From contig JBBQAM010000010.1 of NCBI GenBank assembly GCA_038316335.1, positions 1-64,000 on the forward strand: DNA of 64,000 nucleotides, in the 5' to 3' direction. The position numbers were made by a program, and so were the translations under genes. The stretch comes from JALHST01 sp038316335. GTDB taxonomy: Bacteria; Bacteroidota; Bacteroidia; Flavobacteriales; Flavobacteriaceae. Shown here in pieces: positions 1 through 9,429 of the stretch. Position 1 is the first letter of the stretch. Each line of letters opens with the position of its first letter. The notes beneath the pieces were generated by a model. That model was not told where the DNA came from and did not search any database. It worked only from the letters and a program-made list of their open reading frames with translations.

Positions 1-201
1 TATTCCGGACAATACAATCAGCGTTTGCCCAAGGGGATGCGTGTGCCATGCGGTTCTTGCACCAGGTTCAAATGTTACTTCGGCCGCACCGGCGCGTCTG
101 TGTCCGTTCGGTAGATATAAATAGTTGATACGAACTGCCCCTGTGAACCAATCGTCAGGGCCTTTAACTGATGGTTGAGAACCTAATCTGATAATTTCCA
201 T
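1..201 (-). CDS. Cupin-domain protein, 3' end outside the window
   Basis: The 67 visible N-terminal codons read from the ATG at 201 and run off the left edge. The segment AWHTHPLGQTLIVLSG near residues 50-65 is the first metal-binding cupin motif, with two histidines in HTHP. Small single-domain cupins of this kind (quercetinase/RmlC-like barrel) bind a metal and are often annotated as carboxymuconolactone-decarboxylase-associated or generic cupins; the exact reaction cannot be told. It starts 5 bp after the stop of a second cupin gene, so the two are probably co-transcribed with the acetyltransferase upstream. The missing C-terminal half should hold the second cupin motif. Confidence 0.8.
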   Translation of the reverse strand, partial: MEIIRLGSQPSVKGPDDWFTGAVRINYLYLPNGHRRAGAAEVTFEPGARTAWHTHPLGQTLIVLSGI

Positions 202-206
202 TTGTT

Positions 207-701
207 TTAATTTTTAGATTTATACTGGTCATCTGTCACAGGTTCAAGCCAAGTAACGAATCCATTTTCTGTTTTTGGCAGAATGTACATTTGGGTAAGA
301 CTGTTATTTTCGGTTGCGCCATGCCAATGCCTTATATTTGCCGGAACCTTGATGACATCACCCTTTTTCATCGTTTGTCTTGACTGTCCCTCCAGCTGAT
401 GATATCCCACACCATCGAGTACAATTAGAATTTGCCCGCTCGGGTGGATGTGCCAATTTGATCTTGCACTTGGTTCGAAATAAACATTACCAATGAGTGT
501 ATTGTAGATAGAATCATTTGCAACCAAACCATAATTATAGGCATTGCCTGTGAAATTTGTAGCAGGCCCAGCTTCGCCCTTAGGAAAAATTGCTTTTTCA
601 GAAGGAATCGATTCCGTGTTTTCTTGTTTTTCAACTTTTGTGTTGCAGGCCTGACCTATTAATAGAATTAGGGCAACTGCGAGTGTCATTTTTGTTCTCA
701 T
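207..701 (-). CDS. Cupin-domain lipoprotein
   Basis: 164 residues. The N-terminus is hydrophobic (residues 5-18) and ends in GQAC with Cys19, a plausible lipoprotein signal, so the protein probably sits in the periplasm anchored to a membrane. The cupin core is clear: WHIHPSGQILIVLDG around residues 83-97 is motif 1, and the later IRHWHG is motif 2, giving His ligands for a metal. The motif 1 region is very similar to the partial cupin just downstream, so the two are tandem homologues, one exported and one apparently cytoplasmic. The substrate is unknown. The gene lies 4 bp from the acetyltransferase gene at 706-1314 and 5 bp from the partial cupin, suggesting one transcript. Confidence 0.85.
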   Translation of the reverse strand: MRTKMTLAVALILLIGQACNTKVEKQENTESIPSEKAIFPKGEAGPATNFTGNAYNYGLVANDSIYNTLIGNVYFEPSARSNWHIHPSGQILIVLDGVGYHQLEGQSRQTMKKGDVIKVPANIRHWHGATENNSLTQMYILPKTENGFVTWLEPVTDDQYKSKN

Positions 702-705
702 TCTA

Positions 706-1314
706 TCAGTTCTGAATTTTCTTTATGATTTTTGCCGGAGTACCGCCCACAACCACATTATCGGGCACGTCTTTAGAAACGACCGAACCTGCGGCAACTA
801 CCGAGTTTTCGCCAATGGTTACGCCATGCAAAATGGTGGCATTGGCACCGATCCATGCATTCTTCTTAATATGGATGGGTTTCGGAATCAGCGAATGTCT
901 TTTATCGGGAGAAAGCGGGTGTCCTTCGGTCAGCAAGCTAACTTTGGGTGCTATCAGTACGCCATCTTCAATGGTAATTCCTCCCAAGTCCAAAAAAGTA
1001 CAATCGAAATTGATAAAGACGTTTTTACCAATTTTGGTATGCTTGCCATAATTGATATATAGCGGGGTGAAAACGGCAACGCTTTCATCAATTGCTGAAC
1101 CGGTAATCTGACTTAATAATTCCCTGATCTCTGAAGGATCAGAAGAATTGTTCATCTGCACTAGTAATTTTTTCGTGCTGTTTGAGGCCTCACGCATTCT
1201 ATAGGCTTGCGGGTCGTTGGGCGGAATGATTTCTCCTTTCCTTAACCGCTCAAAAATGTCCCTATCCGCCGAAAGGGAACTACTATTTTGATTTGGGTTT
1301 TCTACTTTATACAT
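706..1314 (-). CDS. Sugar O-acetyltransferase, hexapeptide-repeat (Maa/LacA/NodL type)
   Basis: 202 residues, near the usual length of maltose/galactoside O-acetyltransferases. The C-terminal half shows the left-handed beta-helix repeats (IGKNVFINFDCTFLDLGG, IEDGVLIAPKVSLLT) and the family hallmark GHPL with its His. It ends in IGANATILHGVTIGENSVVAAGSV followed by VVGGTPAKII, the acetyl-CoA-binding end of LacA/Maa enzymes. It should transfer acetyl from acetyl-CoA to a sugar hydroxyl in the cytoplasm; the natural acceptor is not predictable. First gene of a presumed three-gene unit with the two cupins, separated from them by 4-5 bp. Confidence 0.88.
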   Translation of the reverse strand: MYKVENPNQNSSSLSADRDIFERLRKGEIIPPNDPQAYRMREASNSTKKLLVQMNNSSDPSEIRELLSQITGSAIDESVAVFTPLYINYGKHTKIGKNVFINFDCTFLDLGGITIEDGVLIAPKVSLLTEGHPLSPDKRHSLIPKPIHIKKNAWIGANATILHGVTIGENSVVAAGSVVSKDVPDNVVVGGTPAKIIKKIQN

Positions 1315-1344
1315 TTTTACAAATTACGCAATTAACAATGGCAA

Positions 1345-2136
1345 TCATATTTTTGGTTTCGACATACGCCTATTGGCGCCACCAAAACTGTACACTAAGG
1401 AAACATTCCATATAAAATCATCTTCTGGTACGATCTCGGTATCGATAGCTTTATTGAGGATGGCGGAAACCGAAATGGGAAAATCTTTTTTTATGAAGGA
1501 AAAAAAGCCCACAATGTAAAAACCTTTTAATTCGTCCGTAATCAAATAATAGGCTTGGGGGGATACATTAAAATACAACTTTTCGGAAATATACAGGTTG
1601 TTAAAGGTTGAATTCAAAACCATAAAGTGGGTGTTTTTTACCCCTTCATCAAAGCCATGGCCATATAGATAGTAAACACCTAGCCCCACTTTGTCCGAAA
1701 TCTTATAGGTGGGCGCCACCTCGGCGGCAAGATACCGCCGCGACTCCAAAAGCTCCTCGGGCTGCCCGTCTCGAAAAACATTGACCGTTCTAAAGTTCAG
1801 GGCAGGGTGTGCCCCAAGACGCAACGAAAACCGTTCATTTTCGATCGCCCTATACCGAAACCAGAACAGAAAGGACCAAGGCTTGCCTTCCAACGCAAAA
1901 CGCATATCAGGTTCAAAACTTAATTTTCCCTTGGTAAATTTTAAATCAAATAAAAGGGCCGGATCTCCCAAGGAAAAAGAGGGAACTAGCGAAATTCCGT
2001 TATGGGTAACACTTGCCGATCCCCTAAAATCATCAAGGAATGGTTCTGTTTCTTGTTGCGCCCTTGCGTTAAAACTGCACAAAAAGATAGGTAGAAGTAC
2101 CATCAGTTTATTCAGGGTACGAGTAATGGATTTCAT
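1345..2136 (-). CDS. Exported protein, probable outer-membrane beta-barrel
   Basis: 263 residues, with a signal peptide of about 26 residues ending in NARAQ. The rest alternates polar and aromatic residues in short strands (SLRLGAHPALNF, VGLGVYYLYGHGF, KLYFNVSPQAYYL, FYIVGFFSF) and approaches the end with WNVSLVYSFGG, the aromatic-rich strand often found at the end of outer-membrane barrels. I do not recognise the family. It is divergent from the AraC-type regulator at 2250, which makes it a candidate target of that regulator, but nothing in the sequence proves this. Confidence 0.6.
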   Translation of the reverse strand: MKSITRTLNKLMVLLPIFLCSFNARAQQETEPFLDDFRGSASVTHNGISLVPSFSLGDPALLFDLKFTKGKLSFEPDMRFALEGKPWSFLFWFRYRAIENERFSLRLGAHPALNFRTVNVFRDGQPEELLESRRYLAAEVAPTYKISDKVGLGVYYLYGHGFDEGVKNTHFMVLNSTFNNLYISEKLYFNVSPQAYYLITDELKGFYIVGFFSFIKKDFPISVSAILNKAIDTEIVPEDDFIWNVSLVYSFGGANRRMSKPKI

Positions 2137-2249
2137 GAATAGTTCGGTTTTTTAAAACACAAAACTATATAATACATGAGTTACATATGTTACACTAATA
2201 TCGCATATAATGTCAAATATAGCTTATTTTAGTAAAAACTATCGTTGAA

Positions 2250-3083
2250 TTGAAAGAGACAGGGGAAATTGGGCCGCGAATTATGCTCTTAGAAATTTCA
2301 AAAGGCAAGGGATTTCCGATAGATTTCAATACCTATTACCATACCCATTTGTTTTGCCACCAAGGAAGTATTTCCTTTTTGTTCAACGATAAAAAAATGA
2401 AATGTAAAGCCAATGAATTCTTGTTTTGGTTTGCCGAAAGCCAATTGAAGGATTTGGTATTTTCCAGGGCTTTTAGGGCAACAGTCTTGTTGGTAGAGAA
2501 GCATTTTTTGTATGATAATATCCCTGATCAAAGTTGGAGTATCGATTCTATCCTGCATTCCCGTCAATACCCTATCAAACAATTGAACGATAAGAATGAC
2601 AGACACAGGGTCTTATCAAATTTTCGATTTTTGAACGATAAATTCCAAGATAGGGAACATCGTTTTTATGAAGAGGTATTAAAACTGCAAATGCGGTTGT
2701 TCATTCTTGAAATGTGGCACACCTTTGCGAACGAATACGAGCGCAGAAAGCGCACCTTACAAAGTGGGTCCTTGTACGAGCGATTCGTTCATTTAGTCCA
2801 AGAGCATTGCATGACCGAAAGGGAAGTACGATATTATGCCAATAAACTCAACGTTACCGCTAAATATTTGAATTTTGTTTGCAAGCAGAATTCAGGGGTT
2901 ACCGCGTCTGAATGGATCCAACGATACACCAAGGAGCGTATCGAATTATTTTTACAGAACAAAAATCTCAACATTACAGAAATCGTCGATATAATGATGT
3001 TTTCAAGTCGGTCTTTTTTCACGCGGTATGTGAAAAAGGTTCTGGGTACTACGCCCACCGCGTACAGAGGTCGATTGGAGTAA
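2250..3083 (+). CDS. AraC-family transcriptional regulator
   Basis: 277 residues if read from the TTG at 2250; an ATG at 2283 would give 266. The last 100 residues carry the double helix-turn-helix: first HTH around VRYYANKLNVTAKYLNFVCK, second around NITEIVDIMMFSSRSFFTRYVKK, followed by the family ending LGTTPTAYR. The N-terminal part (YHTHLFCHQGSISFLFNDKKMK) looks like the cupin-type sensing domain of one-component AraC regulators. No ligand can be named. It faces the barrel gene at 1345-2136 across a 113 bp promoter region and precedes the GH31 glycosidase on the same strand by about 300 bp. Confidence 0.85.
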   Translation: MKETGEIGPRIMLLEISKGKGFPIDFNTYYHTHLFCHQGSISFLFNDKKMKCKANEFLFWFAESQLKDLVFSRAFRATVLLVEKHFLYDNIPDQSWSIDSILHSRQYPIKQLNDKNDRHRVLSNFRFLNDKFQDREHRFYEEVLKLQMRLFILEMWHTFANEYERRKRTLQSGSLYERFVHLVQEHCMTEREVRYYANKLNVTAKYLNFVCKQNSGVTASEWIQRYTKERIELFLQNKNLNITEIVDIMMFSSRSFFTRYVKKVLGTTPTAYRGRLE

Positions 3084-3385
3084 TATTAAAAACCATTGCC
3101 CAGCTTGAATTTATTGTTGGTGATCGCTTGGGCATGTTCAATATGGCAATGCCATAAAAAAATAGCCATAAACCAATTCAATAATTTTTCCTTGAAAACG
3201 TCTATTTAATGTGACAATTAATTAGGGTCTGATTTCATCTCGGGACCGTCTTAAAAACCCCTTCAATATTCTCCAATATTAGTATATATTTGAAGGTAGA
3301 CCAAGCGGAACATAGATGTATACAGTGATTTCCAGTAACAACTTAATCCTATAGGGCATTTTGGCAAATTCATATTATAAAGCAA
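3084..3385. other. Intergenic region, no gene seen
   Basis: About 300 bp between the AraC regulator and the GH31 gene, AT-rich with stops in all frames. It presumably holds the glycosidase promoter. No clear terminator hairpin or TGAY-N4-RTCA box was found. Confidence 0.5.
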
Positions 3386-5002
3386 ATGAAAAATATATTC
3401 CTAATTTCATTCCTTACCGCGATAGTTATCAATACATATTCCCAGAACCCGGGGAAAGTGGAAATAACGATGCTTTCAGGAGAATATTGGTGGGGCGGAC
3501 TCAGTGCCATTGGCCATAATACCCCGTATGATTCACAAACCATTGAAAGTCATGACCTTTGGGGAGACAACCAAGGAAACCAAGCGCAACCTCTGCTGCT
3601 CTCCAACAAAGGGAGATACGTTTGGAGCGAATCTCCGATAAAATATTCCTTTGATAATGGAAAGATACTTGTCACTACGAGAACGGGTGAAATTGAATTT
3701 GGATCCGCCGGTAAGAATTTACGAGATGCCTATAACTATGCCGTTGCAAATTTTTTCCCTCCGAATGGAAAAATACCAGAGAAACAATTATTTACAAAAC
3801 CACAATACAACACTTGGATCGAATTGACCTATAACCAAAATGAAGTGGATATTCTAAAATATGCGCAAGCAATAATTGATGAGGGGTATCCACCGGGAGT
3901 ACTAATGATAGATGACAACTGGCAGGAGAATTACGGTAAATGGGCGTTTTCGGCGCGAAGATTCAAGGACCCAAAAGGAATGATAAAAAAGCTTCATGAA
4001 ATGGGATTTCAGGTCATGGTATGGGTATGTCCTTTTGTAAGTGCCGATACCGAAGTATTTAGATATTTGGCCAAAGAAGGAATGCTATTGCTCGATGCCG
4101 ATAGCACACAAGAAGTGGTATGGGCGAACACGATAAACAAAGCGGCAATTATTCGATGGTGGAACGGAGCAAGTGCTTGTTTGGACCTAAGCAACCCAAA
4201 AACACAACAGTGGTTTGAGGAACGGTTAAAATTCTTAATGGATGAATATGGAGTTGATGGTTTCAAATTTGATGCAGGTGACGCTGATTTTTATGCCAAT
4301 GGTATTGTATCTTTTATACCGGGAACCAATCCGAACGATCATACCACCTACTTTGCAAAGATTGGGTTGAAATTTCCTTTGAATGAATATCGAGCTTCTT
4401 GGAAAATGGCAGGATTGCCTCTCGTGCAGCGGCTAAGGGACAAGAACCATAATTGGGATGACCTTCAAAAGCTTATTCCTGATTTAATGTCCCAAAGTAT
4501 CATGGGATATGCCTATACGTGTCCTGATATGATTGGTGGTGGTGAGTACCAATCCTTTGAAAATTCAACGACCATCGATGAGGAACTAGTAGTGCGATCT
4601 GCCCAAGTGCATGCCTTGATGCCTATGATGCAATTCTCGGTGGCACCATGGCGCGTCTTGTCAAAGGAAAATAACCAACTATGTCTTGATGCTGCACTGC
4701 TACATGCTAAAATGGGAAACTTGTTGCTGGATTTAGCGGAACAAGCATCAAAAACAGGAGAGCCGATAGTAAAACCTATGGCCTTGGCATACCCAAATAA
4801 CAACTATGAAACCATTAAGGACCAATTCATGCTTGGAGACCACATATTGGTTGCCCCTGTGGTTAAAAATGGAGAACGCAAACGAAAAGTCGTTTTGCCA
4901 AAAGGTAAATGGAAAGCTGAAGATGGCAAGGTTTACAGAGGTTTTAGCGTAATTGAAATTGAAGTGCCCTTAAGTCGTTTGCCATATTTTACAAATAACT
5001 AA
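3386..5002 (+). CDS. Secreted glycoside hydrolase family 31, alpha-galactosidase-like
   Basis: 538 residues with a signal peptide of about 19 residues (ends NTYSQ), so periplasmic or surface-exposed. The catalytic barrel shows GH31 landmarks: GVLMIDDNWQ in an early strand, DGFKFDAGD with the probable nucleophile Asp296, and CPDMIGGG with the probable acid/base Asp381. This arrangement matches the MYORG/PsGal31A-like branch of GH31, which includes alpha-galactosidases, better than classic alpha-glucosidases. Expected role is release of a terminal alpha-linked hexose from an oligosaccharide. No SusC/SusD pair lies beside it, so it is not in an ordinary polysaccharide utilisation locus. The preceding AraC regulator may control it. 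Confidence 0.85.
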   Translation: MKNIFLISFLTAIVINTYSQNPGKVEITMLSGEYWWGGLSAIGHNTPYDSQTIESHDLWGDNQGNQAQPLLLSNKGRYVWSESPIKYSFDNGKILVTTRTGEIEFGSAGKNLRDAYNYAVANFFPPNGKIPEKQLFTKPQYNTWIELTYNQNEVDILKYAQAIIDEGYPPGVLMIDDNWQENYGKWAFSARRFKDPKGMIKKLHEMGFQVMVWVCPFVSADTEVFRYLAKEGMLLLDADSTQEVVWANTINKAAIIRWWNGASACLDLSNPKTQQWFEERLKFLMDEYGVDGFKFDAGDADFYANGIVSFIPGTNPNDHTTYFAKIGLKFPLNEYRASWKMAGLPLVQRLRDKNHNWDDLQKLIPDLMSQSIMGYAYTCPDMIGGGEYQSFENSTTIDEELVVRSAQVHALMPMMQFSVAPWRVLSKENNQLCLDAALLHAKMGNLLLDLAEQASKTGEPIVKPMALAYPNNNYETIKDQFMLGDHILVAPVVKNGERKRKVVLPKGKWKAEDGKVYRGFSVIEIEVPLSRLPYFTNN

Positions 5003-5579
5003 TGCACAGAAGCCTTGGTTTTACCAGTTCCTTTAAAAATGTTTTATAAGCCTTAGTATTATTGACTGAAAACCTTTTATTAAATTATTTTCAATGAAAC
5101 GTTCCAACTTCCTATAATTCTTCGAATTACGTCGATGTTCAAATAATGCCTTACAGGGAAATTTTGGCCAAATACACAAATCCTGTCTTGAACTTCATTT
5201 TTCACCGAGTGAATTTATAGCGTAAACAAATCTGGCATACGTTTACCAATCTTCATTTTAGCATTTTTGATCTAGCTTCAATTTATTTGATAAGGTAGTG
5301 ACCATATCGGCCATGTAACTCAACTACTATTTAAATGTGGGGCCTTTTTCTAGGGGGTCCCAAACCTGGTCTCTTTTAATGCGATAGTTAACCTTTTATC
5401 TTTTGCCCTATAAAGTACTCGCAAGTCCCGATCAAAAGATGAAAATCCTATAAATATTCTATTCTGATGATTTTCGGCTGCACTAGATTCGGTCACATAC
5501 AATAATTGCCTGTAAATCACTATCCTATAGGTATTTTTATTATATTTAAGAAAACATTAACGTCTAATCCCGCCTCGCA
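5003..5579. other. Long intergenic region with one doubtful antisense frame
   Basis: 577 bp without a convincing gene. On the minus strand an open frame runs from 5556 to a stop at 5350. Read from a GTG at 5520 it would give a 56-residue basic peptide with the strand-like segment FDRDLRVLYRAKDKRL. There is no ATG and no recognised family, so it may be a gene remnant or chance. The rest is AT-rich with nothing recognisable. Confidence 0.4.
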
Positions 5580-5978
5580 ATGTCTGGCCATACCATTGAA
5601 ATAATATTGAGTAGACAATTGGCGGATTGTCTTACGGTGCCCGTTTTTATAGTAGACCCTAAAGGGACCTTATTATTTTATAATGTACCTGCAGAAGAAA
5701 TACTCGGAAAAAGGTTTGAAGATTCAGGTCCTATGCCATTGGGTGTTTGGGGTACATCATTTTACCCTATGGACGAGGGCGGCAACCATTTACCGGCAGG
5801 CGAGCTTCCGCTTGTAAAGACCTTGAACAACCAAGAACCTGCACATAAAACATTTTGGATAAAAAACCTTTCGGGCAAAACCACAAAAATCTCGGTTACC
5901 TCTATTCCCATTATAGGGCGATCTAAAGAATTTACGGGTGCTATAGCTATATTTTGGGATAATGAGCGTAGGATATGA
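5580..5978 (+). CDS. Stand-alone PAS-domain protein
   Basis: 132 residues made almost entirely of one PAS fold: VPVFIVDPKGTLLFYNVPAEEILGKRFE at residues 20-47 is the typical PAS opening and KISVTSIPIIGRSKEFTGAIAIFWD the closing strands. There is no kinase, cyclase or DNA-binding output domain. It overlaps the next gene by 4 bp (ATGA at 5975-5978), so the PAS protein and the MBL-fold hydrolase are translationally coupled and probably work together, perhaps as sensor and effector. Ligand unknown. Confidence 0.8.
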   Translation: MSGHTIEIILSRQLADCLTVPVFIVDPKGTLLFYNVPAEEILGKRFEDSGPMPLGVWGTSFYPMDEGGNHLPAGELPLVKTLNNQEPAHKTFWIKNLSGKTTKISVTSIPIIGRSKEFTGAIAIFWDNERRI

Positions 5979-6808
5979 GGGTAATACTACATGGTACTCG
6001 CGGGGCGTATCCCACATCTTCCATCGAAAATCAAAAATACGGCGGAAATACCTCATGCATTGAAATCATAGAGGACGACCAACGATTGATCGTAGATGCT
6101 GGAACTGGGATTTTGGGAATCGATTTTGATGCACATTATACCTCGGACCGCATAGATATCCTTTTGACGCATTTGCACTTAGACCATATACAGGGTCTGG
6201 GTTTTTGCAAACCGTTGTTCAATCCCAAAAAAGATGTACACTTATGGGGCCCCGGAGGAAGTACCCATTCGCTCCAGTCCCGCTTGAACCGATTTTTATC
6301 ACCTCCGCTTTTTCCTGTCGTATTGCGCGATATCCCGTGCAATCTTCAAATCCACGAATTGCCGAATACGACCTTTTCGTTGGGGCGATTTGAAATCACC
6401 TCTGAATTTATTAGTCATCCGGGGCCAACCGTAGGTTTTAGGATCCAAAGCGGTTCAAAAACCATTACCTACATCCCAGATCATGAACCTGTTCTTGGCC
6501 GAGCGCACTTGTATAATGAGGATGGCTGGGTTTCGGGCCTTGGATTGGCCATGCACACGAATCTGCTGATTCATGATTCACAATATAGCGAAGAAGAATA
6601 TCGGGATAAAGTAGGGTGGGGCCATTGTTCCTTGGAAATGGCTGCCGAATATTCGGTGAGGGCCCATGCCGATCGATTGATCCTTTTTCACCACAATCCC
6701 GCTCACAGCGATGATTTTAGGACCAAAATGTTCGAGACATTTATGAAAAAGGGCAACTATGATTTTCCCATCGAACTGGCCGTACAAGGCCAGGAAATCG
6801 AACTTTGA
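5975..6808 (+). CDS. MBL-fold metallo-hydrolase
   Basis: 277 residues. The metal site HLHLDH lies at residues 66-71, following TRGAYPT and YGGNTSCIEI near the N-terminus, as in the RNase Z/PhnP-like branch of the metallo-beta-lactamase superfamily. Later ligands are visible as PDHEP (near 170), IHDSQYSEEEY and FHHNPAHSD. Members of this branch act on phosphodiesters such as RNA ends or cyclic phosphodiesters; the substrate here is not known. It is translationally coupled to the PAS protein upstream and converges on glgP with a 25 bp gap. Confidence 0.85.
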   Translation: MRVILHGTRGAYPTSSIENQKYGGNTSCIEIIEDDQRLIVDAGTGILGIDFDAHYTSDRIDILLTHLHLDHIQGLGFCKPLFNPKKDVHLWGPGGSTHSLQSRLNRFLSPPLFPVVLRDIPCNLQIHELPNTTFSLGRFEITSEFISHPGPTVGFRIQSGSKTITYIPDHEPVLGRAHLYNEDGWVSGLGLAMHTNLLIHDSQYSEEEYRDKVGWGHCSLEMAAEYSVRAHADRLILFHHNPAHSDDFRTKMFETFMKKGNYDFPIELAVQGQEIEL

Positions 6809-6833
6809 ATTTATCAGGATGGCATGCTACCCA

Positions 6834-9377
6834 TTATCGTTGCCAAAGCACCAAGTTGTTTTCCAAAGGCACTGATATATCCTGGTAACAAGGAACGATG
6901 CGGGCGGTATAATCACTTGATGACCTTGATGTTTTGACTTGTGCATGACACACATGCTCGAACTGACCTTCTGCGATGGGGTCAATGTTCATTTTTATGA
7001 TTTCGGGGGAGGAAAGATTATCGCCTTCCGCATAAAGTTCGATTGCAATAGCATCTGGAGAAATGTTGTTCAGCGATATTCGACTGATAAATTGATAACC
7101 ATCTTGTATATTCTCTATTTGGGTTTCACCAAATCGCAGCTGTGGCCATTTATTTCTTAGCTCGTGTAAAGTGTCGACAAGTTGCTTTCCGATGGCACCC
7201 CTATCCCAGGCTCTTTTCTTAAAGTTGGCCGCTGCGGTTAGGTAATACTTTTGAGTATATTCCCGAACCGCGCGATTGGCCGAAAACCGTGGGGTCAAAG
7301 TTGACATACTCTTCCGCATTTTTGCTATCCACCGTTCAGGAATCCCATTTTTGTTACGTTCATAAAATGCTGGCGCCACTTCTTGTTCCAACAAATCATA
7401 CAGCCTATTGGCTTCGATGGCATCCCAGGCTGGATCTTCGTCGTGTTCCTGCCCATCGCCTATTGCCCATCCAACTTCCGGAGTATAGGCCTCGGCCCAC
7501 CAGCCGTCAAGCTCGGATAAATTTAGGCCGCCGTTCACCAATACTTTCATGCCACTGGTGCCACAAGCTTCCCAAGGCCGCCTTGGGGTATTTACCCACA
7601 CATCTACACCTTGTACAAGATGTTCAGTGAGTAGCATATCATAATCGCTCAAAAAAACGATATGCTTATACAGGTTATGCTGTTGTATGAATTGCACCCA
7701 TTGGCGTATGAGTGCTTTTCCCGATTCGTCGAATGGAGGGGATTTTCCCGCTAAAACGAGTTGGACAGGACGCTCTGGATGGGTTAAAATGCGAATAAAT
7801 CGTTCGGTATCATGCATGAGTAGGTTGGGTCTTTTGTAGGGAACAAAACGGCGTGCGAAACCCAAGGTCAAGGTGCCCTGATTGAAAACTTGTTTCGAAG
7901 TCTCGATAATTTCAAGCGATTGACCCGAATCTTTTGTTTGCTTTTCGAACCTCGCCCGGATATAATTTATCATATGATTTCGTGCAGCATTACGAAATTG
8001 CCAGAGGTCGGTATCAGTTGCCGACAGCATATCCACCTCAATAGTTTCTAGCTCCCCTCTCCATCGCTCCTTGCCACAGGAGCGCGTCCAGATCTTATCG
8101 GCAAATACAGAATCCCAGCTGGGCATGTGAACGCCATTGGTTACCGATCCCACAGGTACTTCCTGTAGGGGCCAACGTGGATATAAATTTCGAAAGAGTC
8201 TACGACTCACCTCACCGTGTAAACGGCTAACGCCATTGATGGCCCCGCTTCCTTTAATAGCGAGGTACGCCATGTTGAAATACTCAGACCAATTATAAGG
8301 ATTTTCCCTTCCCAGCGCCAACAAATCATTGAAATCGATATGCAGCTTTTCTTTAGCATAATTACCAAAAAATTGCCACATTAACGTTGGACTAAAATGA
8401 TCAAAACCCGCGGAAACCGCGGTATGGGTCGTAAATATATTTCCTGCCCGTGTCACTGCCAGTGCCTCTTCAAACGTTGTGCCGTTTTCAATCATAAAAT
8501 CGCTTGCCCTTTCCAATATGACAAAGGCGGCATGGCCCTCGTTCATATGACAGACCTCGGGCGAAATGTTCATTGCCCTGAGCAACTTCCAACCGCCGAT
8601 TCCCAAGATGATTTCTTGTTGAATACGAAGTTCCGATCCACCACCATAGACCGCACTGGTAATACTTCTATGAATGGGTATATTTGTGGGATCATTACTG
8701 TCCATTAAGAAAAGTTTGACGCGTCCTACTTGCACCTGCCATGTGCGCAACCATACCCTGTAACCTGCTAAGTTTATATTCACCCGCAGCCATTCACCAT
8801 TGGGCAATCGCAAAGGGGTTATGGGCAATTGGCCAGGATCATTGTAAGGGAATAATGCCTGTTGGGTGCCATATTGATCGATTAGCTGGCGAAAGTAACC
8901 TTGCTGATAAAGCAAACCAAGGGCTATAACAGGAATGCCGAGGTCACTGGCAGATTTCAATTGATCGCCTGCAACATTTCCGAGGCCGCCTACATAAATG
9001 GGTAAGGCCTCGTTGAGCATAAATTCCATACTGAAATAGGCCACATAGGTAAGTGGGGCATCAGGATGGTTCAGCTGAAACCATGCCGGTTCTGTTTGGG
9101 ATTTGTCCTTTGCTTTCATCATTTCATCCAACATATCCATAAAGGTAGGATCCTTCATTTGCCTTTCAAGCTGGTCAAATGAGACATTTTGTAAAACCAC
9201 CCATGGATTGTGGGTTTCCATCCATAAATCGGGATCCAACCGGTACCATATTTCGTCAACGGCATGGTTCCAAGACCAACGCAAATCGAGGGCCAGTTCG
9301 GCCAGGGCATCGACGCCATCAATCTCGGTTGGTATGATGCCATAGATTTGATTGATATTAAATGCTTCTCTTTTCAT
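6834..9377 (-). CDS. glgP: Alpha-glucan (glycogen) phosphorylase
   Basis: 847 residues, belonging to the shorter archaeal/bacterial GlgP branch that begins with a DUF3417-like region (ALDLRWSWNHAVDEIWYRLDPDLW, residues 28-51). The pyridoxal-phosphate site is GTSGMKVLVNGGLNLSELDG with Lys611 as the Schiff-base lysine. The enzyme releases glucose 1-phosphate from alpha-1,4-glucan using inorganic phosphate in the cytoplasm. No other glycogen gene lies next to it. Stored glycogen breakdown fits the energy-stress theme of the window (Usp genes, acetate kinase), but that link is inferred. Upstream lies a decayed gene remnant rather than an intact partner. Confidence 0.93.
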   Translation of the reverse strand: MKREAFNINQIYGIIPTEIDGVDALAELALDLRWSWNHAVDEIWYRLDPDLWMETHNPWVVLQNVSFDQLERQMKDPTFMDMLDEMMKAKDKSQTEPAWFQLNHPDAPLTYVAYFSMEFMLNEALPIYVGGLGNVAGDQLKSASDLGIPVIALGLLYQQGYFRQLIDQYGTQQALFPYNDPGQLPITPLRLPNGEWLRVNINLAGYRVWLRTWQVQVGRVKLFLMDSNDPTNIPIHRSITSAVYGGGSELRIQQEIILGIGGWKLLRAMNISPEVCHMNEGHAAFVILERASDFMIENGTTFEEALAVTRAGNIFTTHTAVSAGFDHFSPTLMWQFFGNYAKEKLHIDFNDLLALGRENPYNWSEYFNMAYLAIKGSGAINGVSRLHGEVSRRLFRNLYPRWPLQEVPVGSVTNGVHMPSWDSVFADKIWTRSCGKERWRGELETIEVDMLSATDTDLWQFRNAARNHMINYIRARFEKQTKDSGQSLEIIETSKQVFNQGTLTLGFARRFVPYKRPNLLMHDTERFIRILTHPERPVQLVLAGKSPPFDESGKALIRQWVQFIQQHNLYKHIVFLSDYDMLLTEHLVQGVDVWVNTPRRPWEACGTSGMKVLVNGGLNLSELDGWWAEAYTPEVGWAIGDGQEHDEDPAWDAIEANRLYDLLEQEVAPAFYERNKNGIPERWIAKMRKSMSTLTPRFSANRAVREYTQKYYLTAAANFKKRAWDRGAIGKQLVDTLHELRNKWPQLRFGETQIENIQDGYQFISRISLNNISPDAIAIELYAEGDNLSSPEIIKMNIDPIAEGQFEHVCHAQVKTSRSSSDYTARIVPCYQDISVPLENNLVLWQR

Positions 9378-9429
9378 ATCCTTGAAATTTTGCCATTTAA
9401 GATGATAACAGTACTGTTTATCGTAGGGT

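Noticed and set aside
725..1051. Open frame on the plus strand opposite the acetyltransferase gene
   Set aside because: It is a shadow of 706-1314, whose hexapeptide repeats are clear; the plus-strand protein has no recognisable domain.
1709..2155. 148-codon plus-strand frame opposite the barrel protein
   Set aside because: Ser/Arg-rich shadow frame; the minus-strand protein has a good signal peptide and barrel-like strands.
3091..3166. Imperfect inverted sequence with TTGCCC and GGGCA near 3100-3160
   Set aside because: The arms are too imperfect and far apart for a convincing terminator or operator.
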